64,000 nucleotides of DNA from Actinophytocola sp036555685 (GTDB lineage: Bacteria > Actinomycetota > Actinomycetes > Mycobacteriales > Pseudonocardiaceae): assembly GCF_036555685.1 (NCBI RefSeq), contig NZ_DATBKY010000111.1:1-64000 (forward strand). The letters run 5' to 3'. This document shows, in pieces, positions 23,660 to 32,139 of this stretch (within the stretch, counting starts at the first letter, position 1; each line of letters opens with the position of its first letter). The translations under genes and the position numbers were made by a program. The notes under the pieces are model-generated. The model saw nothing but the letters and a program-made list of their open reading frames with translations, was not told the DNA's origin and searched no databases.

Positions 23660-24874
23660 GTGGTCGGGGACAGAGACACGGAGATCCGTCGGCAGGTGCT
23701 CGACGCGGTCACCGACAACGCGCTGACGGAGCTGGAGCTCGAGAAGCTCCTCGACGTCCTGCTGCGCCGTGTCCGCGACCTCTTCGGCGTCGACACCGTG
23801 ACCGTGCTGCTCCTCGACGACGCCCGCGAGCGCCTGGTGGCCACCGCCGCCGCCGGCTTGGAGGAGGAGGTCTACCAGGGCGTCCGGGTCCCCGTCGGCT
23901 CCGGGTTCGCCGGCCGGGTCGCCGCCCGTCGCGAGCCGCTGGTGATCGAGCAGGTCGGGCCGTCGACGGTGGTCAACCCGCTGCTGTGGGAGCGTGGCCT
24001 GCAGGTGCTGCTCGGCGTGCCCATGGTGGTCGGCGGACAGGTCATCGGTGTGCTGCACATCGGCAGCACGGTCCCGCGCCGGTTCACCGACTCCGACATC
24101 GGCTCGCTGCAGCTCGTGGCCGACCGCCTGGCGCTGGCCGCGAACGCGTACCGCTCCCGTTCCGAGCGGGCGGCCGCGACGATGCTGCAGGCGAGCCTGC
24201 TGCCGGCGCACCTGCCGACGGTGCCCGGCTGGGAGCTCGCCGCCCGCTACGTGTCCGGCACGGACAGCGGGGTGGGCGGCGACTGGTACGACGTCTTCCC
24301 GCTGCCCGACGGCCGGCTCGGGGTGGTCATCGGCGACGTCGTCGGCAGCGGGCTCGCCGCGGCGGTCGTGATGGGCCGGCTGCGCAGCGCGCTTCGTGCC
24401 TACGCGCTGGAGTTGGACGACCCGGCCGAGGTGCTCGGCCGGCTCGACCGCAAGGCCAGCCACTTCGAGCACAACACGATGGCCACCGTGGGCTACGCGA
24501 TGATCGACACCGACCTGCAGCACCTGCGCCTCGCGCTGGCCGGCCACCTGCCGCCCGTCCTCGCCGTCCCGGGTCGCCCCGCCGTCTACGTCGACGTGCC
24601 GGTCGGCCCGCCGGTCGGGCAGTGGCTCGCGATCGAGGGCAGGCGAAGCGGCCGGATCGAGGTGCCGCCGGGCGCGCTCGTCGCCCTGTTCACCGACGGC
24701 CTGGTCGAGCGCCGCGGCGAGGACCTCGACGAACGGCTCGACCGGCTGCTCGCCACGGTCGCGCCCGAACCGCCGGAGGTGGCGTGCGCACGGATCATGT
24801 CGGCGATGGTCGGCACCCGGGCGGCGACCGACGACATCGCGCTGCTCGCCGCCCGTCACCAGCCGGAGAACTGA
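23660..24874 (+). CDS. GAF-domain SpoIIE-type (PP2C) serine phosphatase
   Basis: 404 aa from a GTG start. A GAF domain (about residues 25-165) is followed by a SpoIIE/PPM phosphatase domain with GVGGDWYDVFPLPDGR, VVIGDVVGSG, LFTDGLVERR and ATDDIALLA, giving the metal-binding Asp residues. It would dephosphorylate an anti-anti-sigma factor. The gene faces an anti-sigma-type ATPase convergently, only 4 nt apart, so the two make a partner-switching module, though no STAS protein is in the window. Confidence 0.88.
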   Translation: MVGDRDTEIRRQVLDAVTDNALTELELEKLLDVLLRRVRDLFGVDTVTVLLLDDARERLVATAAAGLEEEVYQGVRVPVGSGFAGRVAARREPLVIEQVGPSTVVNPLLWERGLQVLLGVPMVVGGQVIGVLHIGSTVPRRFTDSDIGSLQLVADRLALAANAYRSRSERAAATMLQASLLPAHLPTVPGWELAARYVSGTDSGVGGDWYDVFPLPDGRLGVVIGDVVGSGLAAAVVMGRLRSALRAYALELDDPAEVLGRLDRKASHFEHNTMATVGYAMIDTDLQHLRLALAGHLPPVLAVPGRPAVYVDVPVGPPVGQWLAIEGRRSGRIEVPPGALVALFTDGLVERRGEDLDERLDRLLATVAPEPPEVACARIMSAMVGTRAATDDIALLAARHQPEN

Positions 24875-24878
24875 TCTC

Positions 24879-25301
24879 TCAGCAGCGGTCGATGCCGCCC
24901 TCGCCGCAGTCGATCTCGGCCCAGACGGTCTTGCCCACGTGGTGGAAGTCGACGTCCCACGCGTGCGCGAGCCGGTCCACGAGGACCAGGCCGCGGCCGC
25001 GGTTGTCGCCGAAACGGGACCGGCCGGGCGTCAGGTTCTCGTCCGAGCCGTCGACGATCTCGACCCGGACGCGGCAGGGGCCGTCCAGGTGGTGCACGCC
25101 GATGCGCAGCGGGGAGCGGGCGTGCTCGTAGGCGTTGGTGACGAGCTCGTTGGCCACGAGCAGCACGACCGACAGGTGGTCCTCGCCGAGGCGGGCCAGC
25201 TCCGCGGACAGCCAGGTGCGCACGTCGGCGAGTGGTGGCGGTTGAGCGGGCAGCAAACCCAGTTCGGAAGGTCGCCTCTCCTGGTCGAGACCGGCCGTCA
25301 T
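24879..25301 (-). CDS. Anti-sigma-factor-type ATP-binding protein (HATPase_c_2)
   Basis: 140 aa. The GHKL N-box is VANELVTNAYEHA, the G1 box IVDGSDENL and the G2 region NRGRGLVLVDRLA, as in SpoIIAB/RsbW-type serine kinases. The ATG at 25301 has AAGGGG about 7 nt upstream. With the SpoIIE phosphatase at 23660 it probably controls a sigma factor or serves as a stand-alone regulator of the Streptomyces type. It is short and soluble. Confidence 0.82.
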   Translation of the reverse strand: MTAGLDQERRPSELGLLPAQPPPLADVRTWLSAELARLGEDHLSVVLLVANELVTNAYEHARSPLRIGVHHLDGPCRVRVEIVDGSDENLTPGRSRFGDNRGRGLVLVDRLAHAWDVDFHHVGKTVWAEIDCGEGGIDRC

Positions 25302-25408
25302 CGAGGTCCCCTTCCGCAACGCCCTGTCTGCTCAAGGCTGGTGCCCGGTCGGCTACCCAATGTGCCCGCGATCGAAACGGGCCGGACGCGAATGTGGCGC
25401 GGAACGCG

Positions 25409-26755
25409 TCAGGCGGTCACGGGCCTGGCGGCGGACGGAGCCGCCGGCTCGCTGCCGAGCTGCTCGGTCGGCACCCGGTAGGTCTCCCGTCCGGACGCCA
25501 CGGCCAGCACGTTCACGAGGCAGAACACCGCGGTGAGGACCGCGACCGGCACCCAGCTCGTGCCGTCCTCGCCGTCGAGCGCGGCGGCGATCGTGGGGGA
25601 GAAGCCGGCGATCGCGAAGCCGATCTGCGTGCCGATCGCCATCCCCGACAGCCGCACCTGGGTCGAGAACATCTCGCCGTAGAAGGCCGGCCAGATGCCG
25701 TTGGTCGCGCTGTAGACGACGCCGAACATGACGATCCCGACCACGAAGATCAGCACGTAGTTGCCGGCCGCGATCGCGCCGAGGTAGCCGAACATCAGCA
25801 CCGCGCAGCCGAGCGAGCCGGTGATGAACACCGGCTTGCGACCGACGCGGTCGGCGAGCGTGGCGCACAGCGGCAGCGCGGCGAGCGCGACGACGTTCGC
25901 CAGGACCCCCACCCACAGCATCGGCGTGCGGTCCAGCCCGACCGTGTTCACCGCGAAGCTCAGCGCGTAGACGGTGAAGATCGTGCTGACCGTCGCGATC
26001 AACGACGCGCAGATGACCCGCAGCACCGCGCGCCAGTGGTCCCGGAACAGCTCGACGACCGGCAGCCGGGCGAGGCCCGCGGTCGCGGCCTGCCGTGCGA
26101 ACACGGGTGTCTCGTCGAGCCGCCGCCGGATCACGTAGCCGACGACCACGACGATCGCGCTGGCCCAGAACGGGATCCGCCAGCCCCACGACAGCAGCGC
26201 GTCCTCGGGCAGGGCCGCGACGGGCAGGAACGCGGCGGTGCCGAGGATCTGGCCGGCCTGGGTGCCGCTCAGCGTGTAGCTCGTGTAGTACGCGCGGCGG
26301 TTCGGCGGCGCGTGCTCCAGGCTCATGGAGTTCGCGCCCGCCTGCTCGCCGGACGCGGACAGGCCCTGCAGCAGCCGGAGCACGACGAGCAGCACCGGGG
26401 CGAGCACGCCGGCCTGCGCGTAGGTGGGCAGGCAGCCGACGAGGAACGTCGCGATCCCCATCAGCACCACCGTGAAGACCAGGACCTTCTTGCGCCCGAA
26501 CCGGTCGCCGACATGGCCCAGGAAGAACGCCCCGATCGGGCGCGCCGCGTAGCCGACGCCGTACGTGGCGACCGCGAGCAGCGTGCCGGTCGCGGGGTCG
26601 GAGTCGGGGAAGAAGACCTTGTTGAAGACGAGCGCGGCGGCGGTGCCGTAGATGAAGAAGTCGTAGTACTCCAGCGCGCTGCCGATCCACGCGGCGACCG
26701 CGGCCTGCCGTGGCTTTCCGTGGACGGTGGGGGACTCGGCCGGTTCGGTGCTCAC
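25409..26755 (-). CDS. MHS-family MFS transporter, shikimate/quinate uptake (QsuA-like)
   Basis: 448 aa with 12 membrane helices. IGSALEYYDFFIYGTAAALV and GHVGDRFGRKKVLV are hallmarks of the metabolite:H+ symporter family that includes ShiA and ProP. The GTG at 26755 has GAGGAG upstream. It shares an 18-bp operator-like sequence with the TetR/aroE intergenic region (14 of 18 identical), so it belongs to the quinate/shikimate catabolic unit, as QsuA does in Corynebacterium. The substrate is inferred from this context. Confidence 0.8.
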   Translation of the reverse strand: MSTEPAESPTVHGKPRQAAVAAWIGSALEYYDFFIYGTAAALVFNKVFFPDSDPATGTLLAVATYGVGYAARPIGAFFLGHVGDRFGRKKVLVFTVVLMGIATFLVGCLPTYAQAGVLAPVLLVVLRLLQGLSASGEQAGANSMSLEHAPPNRRAYYTSYTLSGTQAGQILGTAAFLPVAALPEDALLSWGWRIPFWASAIVVVVGYVIRRRLDETPVFARQAATAGLARLPVVELFRDHWRAVLRVICASLIATVSTIFTVYALSFAVNTVGLDRTPMLWVGVLANVVALAALPLCATLADRVGRKPVFITGSLGCAVLMFGYLGAIAAGNYVLIFVVGIVMFGVVYSATNGIWPAFYGEMFSTQVRLSGMAIGTQIGFAIAGFSPTIAAALDGEDGTSWVPVAVLTAVFCLVNVLAVASGRETYRVPTEQLGSEPAAPSAARPVTA

Positions 26756-26800
26756 GGTGGCTCCTCTCGTCGTACGGCGTCGCGGACCGGGAGGCGTACG

Positions 26801-26818
26801 AACGAACTGGATAGTTAA
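26801..26818 (-). promoter_or_regulatory. Operator-like element upstream of the MHS transporter
   Basis: On the minus strand TTAACTATCCAGTTCGTT lies 46 nt before the transporter start. It aligns with 27527-27544 at 14 of 18 positions. Both contain TAAC-N10-GTT, an imperfect inverted repeat of the size a TetR dimer binds. Only these two copies were noticed in the window. Confidence 0.6.
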
Positions 26819-26869
26819 TACGAGGGTCGGCACCGGGTTGTCAAGAGGGCGGGTGGCGGCTCGCCCGGG

Positions 26870-27502
26870 TCAGCCGGCGGTCAGGTAGTCCACCACCAGG
26901 TCGCCGAGCAGCTGGCGGTGGTGGCCGCGGCGGGCGGGATCGAGCATGTCCCGCTTGAAGATGGCGTTGAACGTGTGCCGGTTCGCGATGCGGAAGACGC
27001 AGTAGGAGCTGATCACCATGTGGACGTCGAGCGGGTCCACCCCGTCGCGGAACACGCCGGCCTCCCGGCCGCGGTCGAGGATGCGGGCCAGCACGTCCAG
27101 CGCCGGGTTCGCGAGTCCGGATAGGACGGTCGAGCGGGAGATGTGCTCGGCGCGGTGGATGTTCTCGATGCTGACGAGCCGGATGAAGTCCGGGTGCGAC
27201 TCGTGGTGGTCGAAGGTCAGCTCGGCCAGCTGCCGGATCGCCTCGACGGGGTCGAGGTGCTCGACGTCCAGACCCCGTTCGATGGCGCGGATTCCCGCGT
27301 AGGCGTGCTCCAGCACCTCGACGTAGAGCTGCTCCTTGTTGCCGAAGTAGTAGTAGATCATCCGCTTGGTGGTGCTCATCTTCGCGGCGATCTCGTCCAC
27401 CCGGGCACCCGTGTAGCCGTTGTCGGCGAACTCGCGCGTGGCCACCTCGATGATCTCTGCGCGGGTGCGCTCGGCGTCGCGGGTCCGGTCGGGCTGTGCC
27501 AC
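26870..27502 (-). CDS. TetR-family regulator of quinate/shikimate genes
   Basis: 210 aa. N-terminal HTH: ATREFADNGYTGARVDEIAA then STTKRMIYYYFGNKEQLY. The C-terminal ligand domain is of the TetR_C type with HHESHPDFIRLVSIENIH. It sits between the transporter gene and the divergent aroE-like gene, flanked on both sides by copies of the same operator-like sequence. It is therefore very probably the local repressor, with shikimate, quinate or a catabolite as inducer. Corynebacterium uses a LysR protein (QsuR) for this job, so the regulator class differs. Confidence 0.8.
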   Translation of the reverse strand: MAQPDRTRDAERTRAEIIEVATREFADNGYTGARVDEIAAKMSTTKRMIYYYFGNKEQLYVEVLEHAYAGIRAIERGLDVEHLDPVEAIRQLAELTFDHHESHPDFIRLVSIENIHRAEHISRSTVLSGLANPALDVLARILDRGREAGVFRDGVDPLDVHMVISSYCVFRIANRHTFNAIFKRDMLDPARRGHHRQLLGDLVVDYLTAG

Positions 27503-27527
27503 TCCGCAAATGTAGCGCGGCGCTTAC

Positions 27528-27545
27528 TAACTATCTGGTACGTTA
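27528..27545. promoter_or_regulatory. Operator TAAC-N10-GTTA between TetR and shikimate dehydrogenase genes
   Basis: An imperfect inverted repeat 6 nt before the GTG of the dehydrogenase gene and 25 nt before the TetR start. It matches the element before the MHS transporter. It would block both divergent promoters. It stands out as an AT-rich island in very GC-rich DNA. Confidence 0.6.
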
Positions 27546-27551
27546 ATTCGC

Positions 27552-28400
27552 GTGGACAGCTTTCTCGTCGGCCTCGTCGGGACGGGCATCGGTCCGTCGC
27601 TGAGTCCCGCCCTGCACGAGCGCGAGGCCGGCCGGCTGGGTCTGCGCTACCTCTACCGCCGGCTCGACCTCGACGAGCTCGGACTGCCCGCGGAACGCGT
27701 CGGCGAGGTCCTCGCCGCGGCCCGCCTCGCCGGCTACGACGGGCTCAACGTGACCCACCCGTGCAAGCAGCTCGTCCTCGCCCACCTCGACGACGTCCAC
27801 CCCACGGCCGCGGCGCTCGGCGCGGTCAACACCGTGGTGTTCGCCGGCGACCGCGCGATCGGCCACAACACCGACACGACCGGGTTCGCGCGGGCGGTCG
27901 AGGTGGGATTGCCCGGCGTCCCGCTCGACCGCGTCGTCCTGCTCGGTGCCGGCGGCGCGGGCGCGGCGTGCGCGCACGCGCTGCTCTCCCTTGGCGCACA
28001 ACGGGTCGACGTGTTCGACCGCAAGCCGGAGGTGGCCGCCGCGCTCGCCGACCGGCTCGGCGCGGACCGGGTGGTCGCGATCCGGGACCTCGACGACGCG
28101 CTGGCCGCCGCCGACGGGCTCGTCCACGCGACCCCGACCGGCATGGACGCCCAGCCCGGCCTGCCGCTGCCCGCCGCGGCGCTGGACCGGCGGCTGTGGG
28201 TGGCCGACATCGTCTACCGCCCGCTCAACACGCCGCTCGTGGCGGCGGCCCGCGCGCGGGGCTGCCGGGTGCTCGACGGCGGGCGGATGGCGGTCTTCCA
28301 GGCCGCCGACTCGTTCCGCCTGTTCACCGGCCACACGCCGGACGCGGACCGGATGCTCGCGCACTTCGCCACGCTGGAGGCGCCGTGCCCGGCCCCGTGA
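27552..28400 (+). CDS. qsuD: Quinate/shikimate dehydrogenase, NAD type
   Basis: 282 aa AroE-fold enzyme: substrate serines in GPSLSPALH, catalytic Lys72 in NVTHPCK, Asp108 in HNTDTTG and Rossmann loop GAGGAGAACAHAL. The second strand of the nucleotide site ends VDVFDRKPE; an Asp there favours NAD+ over NADP+, as in catabolic QsuD rather than biosynthetic AroE. The start GTG follows the operator. The next gene overlaps its stop by 4 nt and encodes the following pathway enzyme, supporting a catabolic role (quinate to dehydroquinate, shikimate to dehydroshikimate). Confidence 0.85.
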   Translation: MDSFLVGLVGTGIGPSLSPALHEREAGRLGLRYLYRRLDLDELGLPAERVGEVLAAARLAGYDGLNVTHPCKQLVLAHLDDVHPTAAALGAVNTVVFAGDRAIGHNTDTTGFARAVEVGLPGVPLDRVVLLGAGGAGAACAHALLSLGAQRVDVFDRKPEVAAALADRLGADRVVAIRDLDDALAAADGLVHATPTGMDAQPGLPLPAAALDRRLWVADIVYRPLNTPLVAAARARGCRVLDGGRMAVFQAADSFRLFTGHTPDADRMLAHFATLEAPCPAP

Positions 28401-30163
28401 GCCCGCGGCTCGGCATCGCGACCGTCTGCCTGTCCGGGACGCTCGACGACAAGCTCGCCGCGGTCGCCGCGGCCGGGTTCGACGGCGTGGAGATCTTCGA
28501 GAACGACCTCGTGGTCTCGCCGTGGTCGCCGGAGCAGGTCCGCGGGCGCTGCGCCGGGCTCGGCCTCACGATCGACCTGTACCAGCCGTTCCGGGACTTC
28601 GAGGCGGTCCCGCCGGACGTGCTCGCGGCGAACCTGCGGCGCGCGGAGCACAAGTTCGACGTGATGGAGCGGCTCGGCGCGGACACGATGCTGGTGTGCT
28701 CGTCGGTCTCGCCGGACGCCGTGGACGACGACGACCTCGCCGCGGAGCAGCTGCACACGCTCGCCGAACGGGCCGCGCGGCGGGGGATGCGGATCGCCTA
28801 CGAAGCCCTTGCGTGGGGCCGGTTCGTGGACACCTTCGACCACTCGTGGCGCATCGTGCGGCGGGCCGGCCACGCGGCGCTCGGGTTGTGCCTGGACAGC
28901 TTCCACATCCTCTCCCGCGACAGCGACCCCGCCACGATCCGGGTCATCCCCGGCGAGAAGCTCTTCTTCGTGCAGCTGGCGGACGCGCCGCGGTTGCGCA
29001 TGGACGTCCTGCAATGGAGCCGCCACCACCGGCTCTTCCCGAGCCAGGGCGCGTTCGACCTGCCGGCGTTCGTCGGGCACGTGCTGTCCACCGGGTACGC
29101 CGGCCCGCTGTCGCTCGAGGTCTTCAACGACGTGTTCCGCCAGGCGGATCCGTACCGCACGGCCGTGGACGCGATGCGCTCGCTCGTCGTGCTGCGCGAG
29201 CGCACGGCCGCGAGCGGCCCGCCGGCGGTGCGGGAGCGGGTGCGGGTGCGCGACCTGCCGCCGGCCCCGCCGCTGTCGGGCTTTGCGTCCACAGTGGTCG
29301 CGGCGCCGGAGCCGGCCGAGGTCGCGAACACGTTGCGGGCCATGGGTTTCCGCGCCCGGGACGCCGGGACGGACGCAAAGCTGTGGACGCAGGGCGCCGC
29401 GTCGGTGCTGGTGCGCGCGACGGACGAGGACACGGCCCGCGTCGCGGCGTTCCAAGTGGACAGTGCGGACCCGGCCGTCGCGCGCGGGCGGGCCGAGCGG
29501 CTGCTCGCCCGGTCCCGGCCGGACGGCACGGTCGCGGCTCCCGACGGGACGGCCATCGCCTTCACCGTGGGGCATGAGGAAGGCGAACCCGGCCTGCTGA
29601 CCGGCATCGACCACCTCTCGCTCGCCGCCCCGTACGACGACGTGGACCAGACCGCGCTGTTCTACCGCAGCGTGCTCGGCCTCGAGCCGGAGCCGGACGT
29701 CGAGTTCGCGGCGCCGTTCGGGCTCGTCCGTGGACTGTCCGCGAGCGACCCGGACAAGCGCGTTCGCATTGCGCACAACGTGGCCATGCTGCGCCGCGGC
29801 GAGTGGGCGCCGGCGGTCCCCGACCCGCAGCACATCGCTTTCACGACGGTGGATGCGATCGCGACCGCCGGTTGCATGCGGGACAACGGTGTGCCCCTGC
29901 TGGACATCCCCGACAACTACTACGATGACCTCGACGCCCGGCTCGCGCCGTCCCGGCTCGACGAGCTGCGCGTGGGCTCGGTCCTGTACGACCGGGACGA
30001 GCACGGTGAGTACCTGCACTTCTACACCGCGATCCTCGGTGGCCGGGTGTTTTTCGAGGTGGTGCAACGGATCGCTGGCTACACCGGCTACGGTGTGCTC
30101 AACTCGCCGGTGCGCATGGCCGCACATCGCCGGCTGCGTGTCGAACAGCCGTCCCGTCTCTGA
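28397..30163 (+). CDS. qsuB: 3-dehydroshikimate dehydratase with C-terminal HPPD-like domain (QsuB-like)
   Basis: 588 aa in two parts. Residues 1-270 form a sugar-phosphate isomerase-type TIM barrel (GFDGVEIFEND; metal-site segments YEALAWG, CLDSFHI, QLADAP, SLEVFND). Residues about 290-588 are VOC/4-hydroxyphenylpyruvate dioxygenase-like (GIDHLSLAAP, HIAFTT, YLHFYTA..GGRVFFEVVQR). This fusion is that of QsuB, which dehydrates 3-dehydroshikimate to protocatechuate. The GTG at 28397 overlaps the previous stop (GTGA); GTG 28385 is also possible. Dehydroquinase (QsuC) is not in the window, so that step must be encoded elsewhere. Confidence 0.88.
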   Translation: MSPRLGIATVCLSGTLDDKLAAVAAAGFDGVEIFENDLVVSPWSPEQVRGRCAGLGLTIDLYQPFRDFEAVPPDVLAANLRRAEHKFDVMERLGADTMLVCSSVSPDAVDDDDLAAEQLHTLAERAARRGMRIAYEALAWGRFVDTFDHSWRIVRRAGHAALGLCLDSFHILSRDSDPATIRVIPGEKLFFVQLADAPRLRMDVLQWSRHHRLFPSQGAFDLPAFVGHVLSTGYAGPLSLEVFNDVFRQADPYRTAVDAMRSLVVLRERTAASGPPAVRERVRVRDLPPAPPLSGFASTVVAAPEPAEVANTLRAMGFRARDAGTDAKLWTQGAASVLVRATDEDTARVAAFQVDSADPAVARGRAERLLARSRPDGTVAAPDGTAIAFTVGHEEGEPGLLTGIDHLSLAAPYDDVDQTALFYRSVLGLEPEPDVEFAAPFGLVRGLSASDPDKRVRIAHNVAMLRRGEWAPAVPDPQHIAFTTVDAIATAGCMRDNGVPLLDIPDNYYDDLDARLAPSRLDELRVGSVLYDRDEHGEYLHFYTAILGGRVFFEVVQRIAGYTGYGVLNSPVRMAAHRRLRVEQPSRL

Positions 30164-30201
30164 CCGTCCGGGCGCAACCCCTCTCGTCGCGCGCAGTGAC
30201 G

Positions 30202-30233
30202 ATGGTGATCCACAACGTGGTCTGCATCACCAT
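30202..30233 (+). terminator. Hairpin after the qsuB-like gene
   Basis: ATGGTGAT and ATCACCAT (8-bp perfect stem, 16-nt loop) lie 39 nt after the stop. The 30164-30364 gap is clearly lower in GC than its surroundings. A terminator is the simplest reading, though there is no U-run. Confidence 0.4.
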
Positions 30234-30243
30234 GTAGGCGGTA

Positions 30244-30273
30244 CCACTTTCCTGTCTGTCACTGGCAAAGTGG
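30244..30273. promoter_or_regulatory. Inverted repeat CCACTTT-N16-AAAGTGG upstream of the acyl-CoA dehydrogenase-like gene
   Basis: A 7-bp perfect inverted repeat, also with a 16-nt spacer, lies about 90 nt before the dehydrogenase start in an AT-richer stretch. It could be an operator or leader hairpin. No matching copy was noticed elsewhere. Confidence 0.35.
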
Positions 30274-30364
30274 AAAGGTCGCACATCAGTCCGGAGATCG
30301 TGTTGGTCATTGACGAAATTGGGGCGTCGAATTGCATACGGGGATAGTCTCGGACGGCTATTTC

Positions 30365-31591
30365 ATGACCAAACTCCACCATCGACTCCGTGACGAGGTC
30401 CGCACCTTCGCCGAATCAGAGATTGCACCCCGGGTACCAGCCATGGAGAAGTCCCGGTCGGTGGAGGTCGAGCTCGCGCGGATGATCGCAGCGCAAGGAT
30501 GGATCGGTATCACCGTCGACCCCGAGTACGGCGGGATGGGTCTCGGTCACCTGGCGAAGACGATCGTCATCGAGGAGATTTCCCGGGTCAGCGGCGCGAT
30601 GGGCGCCATGGTCCAGGCCTCGCAGCTCGGTACGGCAAAGATCCTGCACTATGGCACTGAACAGCAGAAATGCCGCTGGCTGCCGGCCGTCAGCGACGGC
30701 CGTTGCCTGCCCACCATCGCCGTCACCGAACGGGAGACGGGCGGTCATGTCCTCGGCATGACCTCCACCGCGACCCGCGACGGTGACCACTACGTGCTCA
30801 ACGGACGCAAGGTATTCGTCGGCAACAGCCACATCGGTGACCTGCACGGGGTAGTGGCCCGCACCGGGCTCGGCTCCACGGGCCTTTCCGCGTTCCTGGT
30901 GGAGTCGAACACGTCCGGGCTCGCGCTCGCCGAGCACGAACCGTCTATGGGGCTGGCCGGCTTCAGTTTCGGCGAGCTCATTTTCGACAATTGCCGTGTC
31001 CCAGCCGAAAATCTCCTCGGCATTGAGGGGCACGGGCTCGAGGTCGCCTACTCGTCGAGCGTCCTCTACGGCCGGCCCAACCTCGCCGCGGTGTCGCTCG
31101 GCCTGCACCAGGCGATCGTCGAGGAGACTGTCGAGTTCGCACAACGGCGGGTGCGCAACGGCCGGCCGCTGAGCGAGATGCCCACCATCACGCAGAAGCT
31201 GGGCCAGTTGCAGTCGGACCTGATGACCGCGCGCATCAACCTCTACCACGCCGTGCACATGCTCGACGAGGGTTTGCCCTGCGACGCGGAGCTCATGAAC
31301 GCGAAGCTGGTCAATGTGGAGCTGTCGCTCAACGCGGCGCGCACCGCGATGGAGGTGCACGCCGCGCACGGGCTGTCCGCGGGCCGCAAGCTCGAGCGCC
31401 TGTTGCGCGATGCGCACCACATCTACGCACCGGCCGGCACTTCCGACATCCAGCGCCTCCGGCTCGCCGAGGTCGCGCTGGGCGACACGAAGCGCCAGTG
31501 GTCGGACCGACTGTCCGAACGGCTCAGATCGAGCAGCGCGGCGCTGCGGGCGACCTCGGCCGCGGGCGCGGGCGGCTACCGCCGGCGCTGA
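30365..31591 (+). CDS. Acyl-CoA dehydrogenase-family flavoprotein, catalytic Glu not found
   Basis: 408 aa from ATG 30365 (TTG 30332 possible; neither has a strong ribosome site). FAD-binding segments are clear: IAVTERETGGHVLGM and LNGRKVFVGNS. The C-terminal signature reads IYAPAGTSDIQRLRLA where classical enzymes have a Glu before GTS (YEGTS); here the base is replaced by Ala. The alternative base position of isovaleryl-CoA dehydrogenases (helix G) also seems to lack Glu (VLYGRPNLA). It may be an oxygenase-like or inactive member. Its 3' end overlaps the convergent GAF gene by 16 nt. Confidence 0.75.
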   Translation: MTKLHHRLRDEVRTFAESEIAPRVPAMEKSRSVEVELARMIAAQGWIGITVDPEYGGMGLGHLAKTIVIEEISRVSGAMGAMVQASQLGTAKILHYGTEQQKCRWLPAVSDGRCLPTIAVTERETGGHVLGMTSTATRDGDHYVLNGRKVFVGNSHIGDLHGVVARTGLGSTGLSAFLVESNTSGLALAEHEPSMGLAGFSFGELIFDNCRVPAENLLGIEGHGLEVAYSSSVLYGRPNLAAVSLGLHQAIVEETVEFAQRRVRNGRPLSEMPTITQKLGQLQSDLMTARINLYHAVHMLDEGLPCDAELMNAKLVNVELSLNAARTAMEVHAAHGLSAGRKLERLLRDAHHIYAPAGTSDIQRLRLAEVALGDTKRQWSDRLSERLRSSSAALRATSAAGAGGYRRR

Positions 31592-32139
31592 ATCATGTCG
31601 ACGAGCTCGGCGGCCATCGACTTGATTGTCTCCAGCCCCGGCCTGCCCCAGTCGCTCGTGTGGTCGGCCACCGCGCAGATCGTGCCGAGCGCGACGCCGG
31701 TGCTGTCGATCAGCGGCGCTCCGATGTAAGACCGGATGCCGATCTCGTCCACCACGGGGTTGCCGCTGAAGCGCGGGTACGCGCAGACGTCGTCGAGCAC
31801 CAAAGCCTTGCGCCGCACCACGACGTACGGACACCAGCCGTGGTCGCGTGCCATGACGCGGCTGACCGAAGCGTTCGAGGACGACTGTGCCGCCTCGAGC
31901 ACGCCCTGGTTGGTGCTGTTCCCCGCGTAGAGACCGGCGAAGTACTGCTGGTCCTCGCCGATGAAGTTGACCATCGCCAGCGGGGTGCGGGCCCAGCTCG
32001 CCAGGCGGGCGGCGAACTCGTCGAACTCCCGGACCGGACGGTTGCCCAGCCCGAGCTGCTGCAGGCGCGCCATGCGCTGGTGGACCTCCGGGTCCAGCGG
32101 CGCGGTGAGCAGTCGTCGGTCGGTGTGCTCGTCAATCAT
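31576..32139 (-). CDS. GAF-domain protein, last gene of conservon 1
   Basis: 187 aa with one GAF domain (about residues 30-180: FAARLASWARTPLAMVNFIG, then DVCAYPRF and SYIGAPLIDSTGVALGTICA). Its ATG overlaps the stop of the cvnD gene (ATGA), so it is translated as part of the conservon. GAF domains bind small ligands or haem; the ligand is not predictable. A GAF protein here probably adds a second input to the conservon GTPase complex. Confidence 0.85.
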   Translation of the reverse strand: MIDEHTDRRLLTAPLDPEVHQRMARLQQLGLGNRPVREFDEFAARLASWARTPLAMVNFIGEDQQYFAGLYAGNSTNQGVLEAAQSSSNASVSRVMARDHGWCPYVVVRRKALVLDDVCAYPRFSGNPVVDEIGIRSYIGAPLIDSTGVALGTICAVADHTSDWGRPGLETIKSMAAELVDMIQRRR

